Assembly: GCA_023053575.1 (NCBI GenBank)
Contig: JAKZAP010000012.1
Span: forward strand, 8,556,230-8,620,229
Reading direction: 5' to 3'
Source: Branchinecta lynchi
Lineage: Eukaryota > Arthropoda > Branchiopoda > Anostraca > Branchinectidae
Length of the DNA: 64,000 nucleotides
Part shown: piece after piece, positions 54,101 to 64,000 of the stretch
Layout: every line of letters starts with the position of its first letter
Numbering within the stretch: position 1 is the first letter of the stretch
The notes under the pieces: model-generated
What the model was told of the DNA's origin: nothing
What the model saw: only the letters and a program-made list of their open reading frames with translations
The model's database searches: none
Translations under genes and position numbers: made by a program

Positions 54101-54458
54101 TGATCTTGGCCTGATAGGAGTTTACAGATCTAGAAAAAGACTCCAGGTTCGCCGACGAGACTTGAGTTGCGTTTTTTTCCGGCTGATTTGATATACTTTT
54201 GTTTCATAATGAAAGTACCGTGTACCGTTTTACTTGTCACTCGATACACTGTACTTTCATGTCGAAATCTAAAGCAGGTAAAGCTACAGTGAGCTATATC
54301 TGAACAATTGCAACTTAAAACCGCTTTGCAGAATTTGATTGTACGCGATAGAAGATGCTATACACAGCAAATGAAGACGAGAAGTTCGCTTTTAGAATAT
54401 CTTAAACATAAAAGAGATCATTTGAATTTTACGAAGTCTTTTCAGATGCGCTTTAACA

Positions 54459-54771
54459 CTAGCATACAGGGGCGTCACGTATGGGGGGTGGACCCCCCCC
54501 CCCCCCCCTCCTCGATGTTGTCGGCTAGCCGGTAAAGATAGATTTTTCGCAAAAAAAGAATCGATTGTTTTGGGAAACCAGTCGATTTTTCTTAAAAACG
54601 GTCGGTTTTCTTTGATTTTTCCGCAAAAAAAGACGGTAAAAATTACCAGCCAGCCGGTAAATACCTTGCTCCTCCCATATTTGATAGTCTTATAATTCGC
54701 ACTCAGCAGTGATGAAGGAATATTTTCGCTCCCCCCCCAAACATTTTGATAGTAACGCCTCTGCTAGCATA
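54459..54771. mobile_element. hAT-type MITE (CAGGGGCGT) with 8-bp TSD
   Basis: Element 54467-54763 (297 bp) has ends CAGGGGCGTCAC / GTAACGCCTCTG and perfect TSD CTAGCATA (54459-54466, 54764-54771). The interior has a C-run and GTCGGTTTTCTTTGATTTTT-type words. It interrupts a 54308-54466 stretch whose frame may be coding (RSSLLEYLKHKRDHLNFTKS). Confidence 0.88.
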
Positions 54772-55027
54772 GAGGCCAAAAGGGTCCTGCAGAACCCCTC
54801 CTGCCCTAGGAAACGAATTTCTGGTGTATATTAAAATCCTCTTTGTCCTTTTCAGTCGTTGTTCCTACCTCAACCTCTATTCGTGATCGACATTTTCGAT
54901 TTCAATAGAATTTTCGGCTTTTTTGTCCACTAACTAACGAGGATTTTTGAAGAATCATCGGACGTTATGGTTCAAAATGCTCTGGGTAGGTGCCGTTTGT
55001 CAGTGTGGCTGGGGATTTACAAGCCTT

Positions 55028-55110
55028 AGAACACTCTAGAATGAATGAATGAATGCATTCCCAGAAAAGCCTTATGGGCCATAGCGGTACAAAATATAAC
55101 AATAAATAAG
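55028..55110 (-). mobile_element. Retroelement 3' tail (CATT)n
   Basis: The minus strand reads CGCTATGGCCCATAAGGCTT, TTCTGGGAATGCATTCATTC, ATTC. Same family as the tails at 43895 (plus) and 59040-59110 (minus). Confidence 0.6.
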
Positions 55111-55816
55111 CACTCCATCTGCAATGTACCATGTATCCATGTATGATGTGACATGTATCAGCGCGGGAAACTTTCCGAGAATCCTGTAGCTTGATCATGC
55201 TCGAAGAGAGATCCTGCCAGCAACTTCTGTAGAAGTTACTATAGGATATAGAACTAAGTCGAGCAAACACACAAAATTATTGCAACTTGCTAGTCTTCAC
55301 TGATGTTAGCAAGAGTTATTTTGTCTGGCCTAGGCCTGAAGACGACTCTTGCCAAGAACGACCAAAACAAAAATAAAACAATATAACCCGATAAAGTGTC
55401 AATTTAGTCCATTTCCATGTGTTGGCTATTTGATCGGGTCGGCGAATGGATCTGTTTCTAAGCAGTTCAACTCTGAACAATTGTTGGAATACTGGAGAGT
55501 CAGATTTTCGCTATTGGGATGAGTTTTAACTGCATTATAGTTGAAAACAAAGCTTGATCTTATTCCAGGGACATTTTTAACCTTACGAAAGGAATTCGCC
55601 AATTCGGGTTGTTCTTACGGCCTTGTGCTTTGCATATTACTCTTTTACACTACTAGCTGTTGGAAAATAACGACCAGGTAATACCTGAATGGGAGGACTT
55701 TGGTCGGCTGGGTCAGTGCTTCAGCATCAATGTTAGACGAATGGAGAGGCTTTGTCGAAGCCATATGTCCAACCGATGGCTCGGGAGTAACTAAGGTCTA
55801 AGATAAGTTTACTTAC
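55111..55816. other. Unassigned, with a foldback-F scrap
   Basis: GGCCTGAAGACGACTCTTGC and CAAGAACGACCAAAAC at 55330-55366 is a mutated copy of the foldback-F core. Nothing else assigned. Confidence 0.35.
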
Positions 55817-55925
55817 CTAGTTCGAGTGGCGTCACAATGGTTTTGGCATTGATGAAAAATTCCGGAATTCGTTGTTGTTCGTTGCCTGTCCTGAATATAG
55901 CCCCCTGTAGCTTCAACTGCCGCTT
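55817..55925 (-). CDS. Putative internal exon, unrecognised
   Basis: A perfect donor (CTAG|GTAAGTAA) on the minus strand closes a frame KRQLKLQGAIFRTGNEQQRI then PEFFINAKTIVTPLEL, which leaves in phase 1. The most likely acceptor is AACTGCAACAG; an alternative TTTCCAAG lies about 20 bp upstream. Length 109 bp. A family B element begins 40 bp upstream, so it would occupy the preceding intron. Composition looks coding, but no domain is recognised. Confidence 0.38.
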
Positions 55926-55964
55926 CTGTTGCAGTTGAAGATCTGCTCTTGGAAACGCGGCAAT

Positions 55965-57217
55965 AACAAGACCAAAGGTTTCGATGGGATCCCAAAAATT
56001 CAATATCTGATCCAGACAACTGGGTCTTGTCTTAGCCAGATCCAGTCTTCGCCAGACTCCTTGAACATTTTTACAATTAAAATTCAGAAACAGATTAAGG
56101 CCAAATGGCTAATCACCTGAGAAAACCAAGTTCAGATTTGGATTCAGCATGTGTGTTTACCCCTATAAGTCATATCTGTTTTGACGAAAACTTCCTGCCA
56201 CTTCTGCCAATTTCCCGGTTCCGGCCGAACTCCAGAACTACTTGTCCGGCGAAAAAATAAAGCTCAAAGACGAAATCAGGGTATCTTCTTTCCCCAGTAA
56301 TGAACATCTAATCAACTTCAAATAGAAATTTAGCTTATAACAAATTTTCCGATTCCAGCCGGATTCCGGTCGAACTGTATGTCCGGGTAAAATACGATTG
56401 TCAACCAGGGACTCAGCATCTCTTCTTACCCCTAAATCGCTTATCTAATCAACTAGAAATAAAACTTTGGTTTTGGTTTCCGGACGAACTACATGTCCGG
56501 GTAGAAACTTGTTTTCACATAAGTGTTCAGCATGTCTTCTTGCCCTAAATCGAACATCTAATCAACTCCAAATAAAACTTTTAATTTTGACAAACTTTCC
56601 AGTTTGGGCCGGATTCCGGTCGAAATACTTGTCCGTCGAGTTTTTCACCATCGTCTTCAGCATGTCTCCCTACCTATAAATCGAACATTTAATCAACTTC
56701 AAATAAAACTTTTACTTTCAACAAACTTTCCGGTTTGGGCCGGATTCCGGGCGAAATACTTGTCCATCGAGAAAATAGTTTTCTCCATCGTCTTCAGCAT
56801 GTCTTCCTACCCCTAAATCGAACATCTAATCAATTTCAAATAAAACTTTTACTTTCAACAAACTTTCCGGTTTGGGCCGGATTCCGGACGAAACACTTGT
56901 CCGATGACAAAATGGTTTTCACCATCGTGTTCAGCATGTCTTCTTACCCCATAATCGACTATCACATTAGCTGTTTCAAAATATTTTGTTTGTCCCTTAA
57001 TTTGAATCCCCTCCCCCACCCCTAAATGTAGAGCTACAAAGTCCATCTACGAACTTGACTGGTCCGACGACCCAACGAACCCTCACACCAAGTTTCATCA
57101 AAATATCTCATTCCCTTCGAGAGTTATCGTGCTTACAGACGGACGGACGGACAGACGGACGGACAACTTTTGCGATGTCATAGGTATCCCTCCACTTACG
57201 TTTTGGGATCCCAAAAA
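55965..57217 (+). mobile_element. Family B element B16 (young subfamily)
   Basis: Near-identical to B7 and B13 but with one 137-bp unit fewer and small deletions (6 bp at 56640, and loss around 56470). Ends TTACGTTTTGGGATCCCAAA. Confidence 0.9.
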
Positions 57218-57227
57218 CGAGGAACAC

Positions 57228-57371
57228 CAAGCTTCCAATGGCATCTACTGCCAGGACATAAAACTGATGGCGGAAATCGCGCCCTTCCTCCAATAACGTC
57301 AACTGCACGTCATACGGTTTTCCGGCCTCTTTGGCCGATGGCTGTGGTGACCTTCGTCTATTAGCTGACAT
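57228..57371 (-). CDS. Putative first coding exon, unrecognised
   Basis: An ATG in reasonable context (CGATCAGAATGTCA) starts 48 codons, MSANRRRSPQPSAKEAGKPY then DVQLTLLEEGRDFRHQFYVL and AVDAIGSL, ending at a possible donor TTG|GTGTTC. The frame is also open upstream (KISSPLKRKLAAIR), so it could instead be an internal exon. The segment is wedged between a family B and a family A element. A basic, Ser/Pro-rich start with no signal peptide suggests a cytoplasmic N-terminus. The phase-0 exit fits the phase-0 entry of 55817-55925. Confidence 0.35.
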
Positions 57372-57464
57372 TCTGATCGCGGCCAACTTACGTTTTAGAG
57401 GAGAAGAAATCTTCAAAACGAAAGGCAGTTGATTAATAAGAATGTATGTCTGAATGTATTTAAA

Positions 57465-59033
57465 AACAAGAGCTGTAAGCTCATATGACACTTGCAAGCT
57501 GTTAACATGTATTCAAGTTCTCGTACTGGGATGTGAATGAAGAGTCGCCTTTTCAGTGTTATGATGGGTCGGTTGAAGTTGGTTAGGGATTCATATGGAA
57601 GCAAAACCCTTGAGGTGCAAATGACCCTCGAAATTACCATGGGCCCTTGGGGATTACAAAACTGTATTCTTTGATCAGAAACACGTCCTCTAGTCAATAA
57701 CGGAACTGTATATTTTACTCAACAGTACTGTTTGTACTATAAGTAATTCAGTTGTAAGCAAAAACCCTTGAGGCAAAAATGATCATGGACTCAAAGGAAT
57801 CTCGAAAATGTATATATTGTCAAGTGTCTAATTTCTAGGCCAAAATCTATCATCCTAGCACATCTGGAAGTACCTTAATTTGCGATCAGCGGAATTCCAG
57901 ACCCCCCTCAAACTCCCCCCCAGATTGCTCGAAACCCGGTCCTTGTTTAATCACTGATGTAGCTAGGGCTTGTGCTTGTTCTTCCAACCAAGTTTCATCC
58001 CAATCTCTCCACTCTAAGCGTTTCACAAGATTTCCAGTTCTCCCCTCCACCTCCCCCCCCCAACATTCATCGGATTACATCCGGACTTCAAATAGGGCAT
58101 TTGAGACATGAGGTCTTTCCAAACATGAAGTTTCATTATAAGATCCGATCACCCGTTCAAGTTATACATACCTCAAGAATCCGGATTCTTCCACTCTCCA
58201 CGCCCCCCCACGATGGTCGGGTCAGGGAACCGACTATTTCTAAGCCAGTCATGTCAATTCTCTAATGTTCAAGCCAAGCTGCATCGTCCTTGCACGTCTG
58301 GAAGTACCTTAAGTTGCGATCACGAGAATTCCGGACCCACCCCCTCTAGCTCCCCACAGTGTCCGACCCCCCCCCCCCACCCATCATCGGATCCGATCGG
58401 ACTTGAAACGGAAAATCTGAGATGTCTGACCTTTCTACATATCAAGTTTCATTATGATCATTTCATTCTGAGTTATACATACCTCAGGATTCCGGATTCC
58501 CTCTTCCTCGACACGATACTCGGATCGGGAAGTTGACAATTTCTAGGTTAATCTGGTCGGGCACCTAATTTTTCTGCCAAGTTTCATTGTCCTAATCCAC
58601 CTGGCAGTAACTTCCGTATCACCGGAATTCCGGACCCCCCCCCCCCTCCAAATGATGTACCTAGGGCTTGTGCTTGTTCCTCCCACCCAATCCCTCCACT
58701 CTAAGCTTGTCACATGATTTCCTGCCCCCCCCCCCCCCCATTCACCGGATTCGGTCCGGACTTGAACTGGGACATCTGAGACATGACGCCTTTCCAAACA
58801 ACCGTCCGAAAGTTATGCATGCCACTAAATTCCGGATTCTGGCCCCCTCCGTCCCCCCACGATGGTCGGATCGGCGAGTGACTATTTCCAACTTAAGAGC
58901 TCAAAGAATATTTATTTCCAAAACATGAAGAAAAAAAATGGCTCAAAGAATATTCATTTCCAACTTAAGTTTGGTCGGGTCCTTAATATGCCTGCCGCGT
59001 TCCATTTGGCCGGAAGCCAAGTGCCATAAAAAA
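57465..59033 (+). mobile_element. Family A element A4 (diverged)
   Basis: AACAAGAGCTGTAAGCTCAT at the start. GCCGGAAGCCAAGTGCCATA and AAAAA at the end, where the terminal hairpin has lost its left arm. Units are diverged and rich in C-runs. A local duplication of GCTCAAAGAATATT.ATTTCC lies at 58900-58970. Confidence 0.7.
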
Positions 59034-59035
59034 GC

Positions 59036-59110
59036 CATTTGGGCCATGGCGGGACACGAAAATGAATGAATGAATTTATTCCCAATAAAGCCCAAGGGCC
59101 ATGGCGGGAA
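59036..59110 (-). mobile_element. Retroelement 3' tail (CATT)n, next to A4
   Basis: The minus strand reads CCGCCATGGCCCTTGGGCTT, TATTGGGAATAAATTCATTC, ATTCATT. GGCCATGGCGGGA occurs twice around it (59043 and 59098), so two copies may be stacked. Confidence 0.55.
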
Positions 59111-59255
59111 ACATAACATATCGAGTGCAAGCTCGATCGTCAGGGTCACCAAGAATCAACATGCCGAATGACAATTCAGTCATGTAGAGGTACACTTTTC
59201 ATGTACGACTTTCATGCATCTTAACTATGAAACTGGAGCGTCCTAGCCTAGGAAC

Positions 59256-59266
59256 GTATAAAAGGA
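59256..59266 (+). promoter_or_regulatory. Candidate TATA box
   Basis: AACGTATAAAAGGAAGC is a strong TATA match, with AATCATCAACACTC (possible initiator TCATCA) about 32 bp downstream. No gene is recognised after it, so it may belong to an element or be chance. Confidence 0.25.
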
Positions 59267-59335
59267 AGCATACATGCGAGGCAATGAGGAATCATCAACA
59301 CTCTAAAGTAAAACTCAACTTTTTTTTATATATGC

Positions 59336-59695
59336 AACGCTGCCGGCCCTATGAACCAGTTTTCAGAATTTGCCAGTTTTCTAGTAAAGCGTTTCTCCTA
59401 TAAACCGTTTTAGCGAACCCGTTTCAAGAGAAAACGTACCGCACAAGAATATGTTGCAGGAGAAAGCGTTTCTATTTGCAAAAGCGTTTCTTAGAAAACT
59501 GGTTCAAAGGGCCGGCAGCGTTGCATCCTGAAGGGTTGCAGCTACATAACGTTTCGTCGGAAAACTGGTTCAAAGGGCCGGCAGCGTTGCATGCTGAAGG
59601 GTTGCAGCTACATACCGTTTCATCGGAAAACTGGTTCAAAGGGCCGGCAGCGTTGAATGCTGAAGGATTGCAGCTACATAATGTTTCATCGGGAA
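59336..59695. repeat. 66-bp tandem repeat next to its own inverted copy
   Basis: CAACGCTGCCGGCCCTATGA and ACCAGTTTTC at 59336 is mirrored by GAAAACTGGTTCAAAGGGCC and GGCAGCGTTG at about 59495, making a small foldback. From there a 66-bp unit (ending GTTGCAGCTACATAACGTTT, TC.TCGG) repeats three times, at about 59493, 59559 and 59625. The 22-residue periodic frame on the plus strand is this repeat, not a protein. Confidence 0.8.
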
Positions 59696-59987
59696 TTCGT
59701 GCCAGAAGTACACGTGAGACATAATAATGATCCGATGAAACAAAAGCTTCCTTGTTCTGATTTGGATAGTCTTCTGCGCGATACATTAGTTAAGAGACGA
59801 TGAAAATCAATGACCGATGCAAACGTCTGACCTCCCAGTTTGAAAAAACGTGAGTTTTCTGAAAAGGCTTCTTACTGCAGCAATCTCACAGAAATTCCTC
59901 TCCTATCCCTATCACCATTACCATTTATATACATGTATAGTCAACAATAATGACTTTATAATATTTTATTCATTAAGAGTTTAGAAG

Positions 59988-61418
59988 ACAAGAGCTAGAA
60001 GCTCATATGGGACTTGCAACGCTGTATCAGAGGATGAAAATAGGAATTTGCCAATTCGTGCGTTGTTTGTGTTCATTTGTAAGCAAACCCCTTGAGATAA
60101 GAATGATCATGGGTCCTTTGAAATCGTGAGAATGGGTCGTTCTTAAAAACTATTTTATTTATGCATTTGGCTGTTATGATGCTCATTTTAAGGGCGCTAG
60201 AACATTCATCCGTAACGAACACTCTTGCACAAATGATGATAAGCTCATCGAAATCATGAAAATATGTATTTTGCTCAAAAGTGTTTTTTTTACTTTTCGG
60301 TAAGATATGTAATTTAAGGGTGTTAAAAATTCATTTCTTAGCAAAATCCTTGAGGCATAAACGATCATGGGCTAATGGGGATCATGATAAAGTATATTTT
60401 GCTTTAATAGTACTTCAAGGGATGGTCGAATCTGAGAAATGACAATTTCTAAGCCAATCCTGTTAAGTCTCTGATGTTCAAAGTCGAGTTTCATCGTCCT
60501 TGCGGATCTGGAAGTACCTTAACTCGCGGTGACCGGAATTTCGGACCCACACCCCCTAAAACTCCCCCAAAGGTGCCCGAATCTGGTCCGGTACTGTGAC
60601 GTATCTATGGCTTGTGCGCTCTTCCCGCCAAGTTTCATCGCTCCACTCTAAGGGTGTCACAAGATTTCCGGTTCTCCCCTCCAACCACCCCCACCCCACA
60701 TTCATGGGATCTGGTCGGAACTGACCTCGGAAATTTGAGATACGAGGCTTTTCCAAATATCAAGTTTCATTCAGATCCGATCACCCCTTCGAAAGTTATA
60801 CATGCCTCAAGACAACGGATTTCCCCCCTCCCCACGATGGTCAGATTGGGAGACTGATTATTTGAAGCCAATCATCTCAAGCCTCAAATGGTCAAGCCAA
60901 TTTTCATCGTCTTATCCCCCCCCCTCCCCCCCCCCCCCCCAGGGTCCGAATCCGGCCCGGTTCCGTCGCTGATGTATCTAGGGCATGTGCTTGTTCTTCC
61001 CACCAAGTTTCATCCCAATCGCTCCAGTCTAATCGTGGTCACAATATTTCCGGTTCTCCCCTCCGACTCCCCCCCCCCCTCATTCATCGGATCCTTTCAG
61101 GACTCGAAGTGGGAGATCTGAGACACGAGATTGTTCATGTAAAGTTTCATTAAGATCCTATAACCCGTTCGAAAGTTATAGATGCCTCAACATTCCGAAT
61201 TCTCCATCCCTCCATTTCCCCCTTGGTGGTCGGATTGGGGAAGTGACTATTTCCAAGTTAGTTTGGTTGGGTCCCTTATTTGCCTGCCAAGTTTCATCGT
61301 CCTAACTTTCTAGAAGTACCCTAACTCGAGAACAGTGAACCGACAGACCGATCGACCAACAGACCGAAAACTGACCTGTATATTATGGAAATTGAGCAAA
61401 GCTGCAAGTGACATAAGA
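59988..61418 (+). mobile_element. Family A element A5 (diverged)
   Basis: ACAAGAGCTAGAAGCTCATA at the start. GACCGACAGACCGATCG ... GCTGCAAGTGACATAAGAA at the end. Both hairpins are eroded. Units are still readable (CACCAAGTTTCATCCCAATC, CGGATCTGAG, ACCCGTTCGAAAGTTATA). Confidence 0.65.
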
Positions 61419-61699
61419 ACTGAGCTATTCAAGAAACCATAATAATTACATATAACTTTGGACGCTTTGGAAACTCGTTAAGCATCAAGAAAACAATCAC
61501 AGTAACCTTCGAAATAACTCATCAAGAAAATAATGACAGTAAGCTTATAAGCATAAAGATTGAGGTCAAATTGGTTTTGGAAAGGGAAACAAATCATAGT
61601 AAACACATCGAGTTAAAATCATGGTACAAATAAAACAACAAGAAAAAAAATCACAGTAAGTACTTCCAATTCCAAGCAGACTAGTTTCTATTATTCCCC
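61419..61699. other. AT-rich spacer
   Basis: Nothing recognised. Confidence 0.35.
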
Positions 61700-62890
61700 C
61701 TATGTCTCACCATCAGCACATCTGACAGACATAGTAAAATAGCTCTCAGGTTGACGAGTAGAAAATCTGGAATCTGCTCCCTGCAGGTAGTATGGAAAAT
61801 GTAAGTTACCAATTACCCTATAGACCCGACTTACAAGTATGTCTATAGACACACATAAGTGTTGATTGTGTTGATTTTGAGACAATGGGGGACTAACAGA
61901 ATCTAGTCGACTGCTGAGCCACAATAAGGCAAATTGATAACTTGAGACTTATCAACAACAAATTAAAGAGCACAACTTAACGCAGCACAACACAAATTCT
62001 TTTTAGAAGGAGCATCAGTATAACTGACAGTATTTGAAACCTTGTACTTCTTTCCTTGAAACTATCAGGATAATATTTCAGGATCATTCTCTTATTTCTT
62101 CCTTTCCACTTGAAAAAACTCTTTTGTAAAGCAATATGGTCAAACTGTTGGTAGATGTAGGTTGCAATGGTAAAAAACAATTCTCTTATCCTTTGAGTCC
62201 AGCCTCTCAAATGGAACATAAACATAAACTTCTGGGTCAGAACCAGAACAATGTGCTTGACATAAAGGTTTTAGTTTCTGAATTCCAGCAATAACTTCAT
62301 CAGAAGCCTTCTTACTGACTGTGTGGAGATATTGAAGCTTAATACTGAAGATCAAAAAGATGAGATCATGTTATTTTAAATATGCGAAGCACCTGCTCCA
62401 CTTGACGAAATTATGTCATAACCATACATTGACGGAGAAATTCAAAATTTAAGATGCAAGTGTGACCCTTCGGGATGTTTCCTAATCGCTTTCAAAAATC
62501 ATGGACAACAGGGCCCAACCAGCGCACAAAGTCGTCCACTGCTTCCTGACCCAAGATTAAAAATTAAGTAGCCTATCTTTTGTCTGCGTGTTTATGTGTT
62601 TTGTTTATTTTGTTTATTTTCTTCACTTACTCTGCCTTTTCAAAATGGTGGGTCATAAATAAATTACTTACTTAAGGAAAAGCTTTGCTTCTTCCCGCTC
62701 AACTGTCACATCAGGAAAATAGTAACAAACATTTTCTCCAATATCAGTAGCATCAACAACAAAAATTGGGAATTGAGATGGTATGGGAGGCTGAGGGATA
62801 GGTAAAGGTTCAGGAAGGGATGCAGTGTCAGAAGATGAAGTAGGATTAAAAACCCCAAGACAAGACCAGGACAAGACAATGGGGAATTCA
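61700..62890 (-). pseudogene. Coding-like, frame-broken region, unrecognised
   Basis: On the minus strand several segments look coding. 62690-62890 gives a Pro-rich stretch then SQFPIFVVDATDIGENVCYY and FPDVTVEREEAKLFLK. 62160-62350 gives VSKKASDEVIAGIQKLKPLC, then SDPEVYVYVPFERLDSKDKR. After shifts, 61990-62060 gives KYKVSNTVSYTDAPSKKNLC. The segments lie in different frames with stops between them, and one (62690-62890) is bounded at its upstream side by the hAT MITE. They could be exons of one gene, but no acceptor/donor pair fits well, so I treat them as a decayed or mis-read gene. No domain recognised. Confidence 0.3.
62630..62672 (+). mobile_element. Retroelement tail with ACTT repeats
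   Basis: TTTTCAAAATGGTGGGTCAT, AAATAAATTACTTACTTA matches the inverted tail at 20010-20066. The repeat creates a chance GTAAGT donor on the minus strand. Confidence 0.5.
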
Positions 62891-62902
62891 CAGTATCAGA
62901 AG

Positions 62903-63619
62903 GATGAACCCAGTCTAGTACACTAGCCCCATTTCAGGCATGGTGCTCAAACGTCTAGCACCATGCCTGGGTGCTAGACGTTCAAGAACTGTACCTTGGA
63001 TTTCATGGATGGTGCATGGATTTCAGTATACAGTGCATACAGAAAAAACACAGTTTCTGTCATCACAACTGAGCACCAGCTCGGACAGAGCTGACATTAC
63101 TACTATGAATTAGAGAAATCAAAGACAATCCTTTATATATTTGTCACAACAAAAACAAAAGGGCTCTAATGCTGATGGAGATGAAAAACCTAACAGCACC
63201 CTATCTATTTTCCATGTATTTTCCCTATCTATTCCCCAAGAGCCAATATTCTGGTTGGCTGCTAGGTAGAAAAAGCTGAGGCACAGGACACTTTGAATGC
63301 AAAACCCTTGACTATGTGGAAAAGGAAATGAAGTTTTTCACATCTGTCATCAGCCGAGCCCTTTTGTTTTTGTTGTGAAAAATATTTAAAGGATTGTCTT
63401 TGATTTCTCTTATTCATGGTAGTAATTTCAGCCCTGTCCAAGCTGATGCTCAGTTGTTATGACAGAAACTGTGTTTTTGATGTATGCACTGTATACTGAA
63501 ATCCATGCACCATACATGAAATCCAAGGTACAGTGCTTGAACGTCTAGCACCCAGGCATGGTGCTAGACGTTTGAGCACCGTGCCTGAAAAGGGGCTAGT
63601 GTACTAGACTGGATGAACC
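62903..63619. mobile_element. hAT-type foldback MITE, 701 bp, perfect TSD
   Basis: Element 62911-63611 has ends CAGTCTAGTACACTAGCCCC / GGGGCTAGTGTACTAGACTG and arms of about 260 bp that are largely complementary. TSD GATGAACC is perfect (62903-62910, 63612-63619). Each arm itself carries a smaller palindrome, ACGTCTAGCACC...GGTGCTAGACGT. The loop of about 190 bp is non-coding. It may interrupt the minus-strand coding-like region. Confidence 0.92.
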
Positions 63620-64000
63620 AACTGGATGTGGACATCCAAACTTGACTTACAAAACTACTATATAAAATCTTTTCTGACAAAAAAAAGGCAGAAAAGCGTA
63701 TCTCGATCAATCTCCACATGAACGAAACATCTATCGCCTAATGTTTCTCAAGAAACAACTCACTGTAGAGTTTATAACCACAGTATTTACACCTCAACCT
63801 TTCAGGTGACCTAGCATAGCATTCACCAGACCACACCAGACTAGGCTAAGTTCTAATGCTGATTTGCTGGGTTTGGTCAGGTAAGTTAGTCAGGTGAATG
63901 TAAAACTGATTGGTATTAAATTAGATTGGTATTAGAAAGAGTTCAGAAATTATTGACAGAATTATCAAAAGAAATTAATTAAGGGAATTAAGAAATCATT
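63620..64000. other. Unassigned right edge
   Basis: AT-rich sequence with no recognised exon, repeat end or inverted repeat before the window ends. Confidence 0.35.

Noticed and set aside
59476..59724. 82-codon frame with a 22-residue repeat
   Set aside because: The 66-bp tandem unit is a multiple of three, so an open frame is expected by chance.
62655..62672. Perfect GTAAGT donor on the minus strand after a K-L-F-L-K frame end
   Set aside because: The GTAAGT comes from the (ACTT)n retroelement tail, so it is likely chance.

Overview
This is a gene-poor, repeat-dense stretch of an animal nuclear genome, most likely a marine or other soft-bodied invertebrate; the phylum cannot be fixed from the sequence. 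The eukaryotic signs are long non-coding tracts, non-LTR retrotransposon debris with tailed 3' ends, hAT and PIF/Harbinger miniature elements with target-site duplications (TSDs), RNA polymerase III A/B boxes, and short open stretches bounded by polypyrimidine-AG acceptors and GTAAGT/GTGAGA donors. No complete conventional gene, rRNA operon, CRISPR array or bacterial-style operon is present. Nearly all longer open reading frames are translations of repeats.

The dominant content is three dispersed families with the same plan. Family A (1391-3083, 11760-15029, 42645-44786, 57465-59033, 59988-61418 and decayed pieces) starts AACAAGAGCT and ends in a hairpin built on TGGCACTTG/CAAGTGCCA plus an A-run. 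Family B (about 16 copies, both strands) starts AACAAGACCAAAGG and ends in the palindrome TTTTGGGATCCCAAAA plus an A-run. Family C (38801-41310) is bounded by hairpins on GTGTTGCGAGAGCAACAC. Each carries an internal tandem array (about 280 bp in A, 137 bp in B, 740 bp in C). A and B also share the order of their last ~120 bases: CCAAGTTTCATC, then a GACGGACA tract, then GCGAT, then the terminal palindrome. Starts and ends fit insertion between two A residues (T|T on the other strand) with no TSD, so I infer Helentron-like non-autonomous rolling-circle elements.

A second layer is miniature inverted-repeat elements, several proven by perfect 8-bp TSDs (GTTCAAGT, CTTTGCCC, GTTGAGTT, GGCTGAGA, CCCTAGGT, CTGATCCA, CTAGCATA, GATGAACC). 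The 1.3-kb hAT at 27448-28740 still holds a transposase fragment. A third layer is retroelement debris: a CR1/Jockey-like reverse transcriptase remnant (34570-35760, minus), a CCHC-type C-terminus (280-612), several related 3' tails, and two foldbacks (23712-23981, 36293-36623) with about 11-bp TSDs and a hammerhead-ribozyme-like core, which I read as Penelope-type.

Among the repeats, the minus strand carries small exon-like islands at 57228-57371, 55817-55925, 49401-49486, 44787-44929, 30843-30939, 10786-10860, 8108-8356, 5043-5233 and 4664-4731. The best-supported join is 8108-8356 to 5043-5233: both splice sites are good, the phase matches, and the second exon encodes a CUB-like stretch. 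The window may therefore lie inside one or more long genes with transposon-filled introns; this is inference. A decayed Cys-rich protein remnant (21735-23125, minus) and low-repeat coding-like sequence near the right end (61700-62890, minus) complete the picture.
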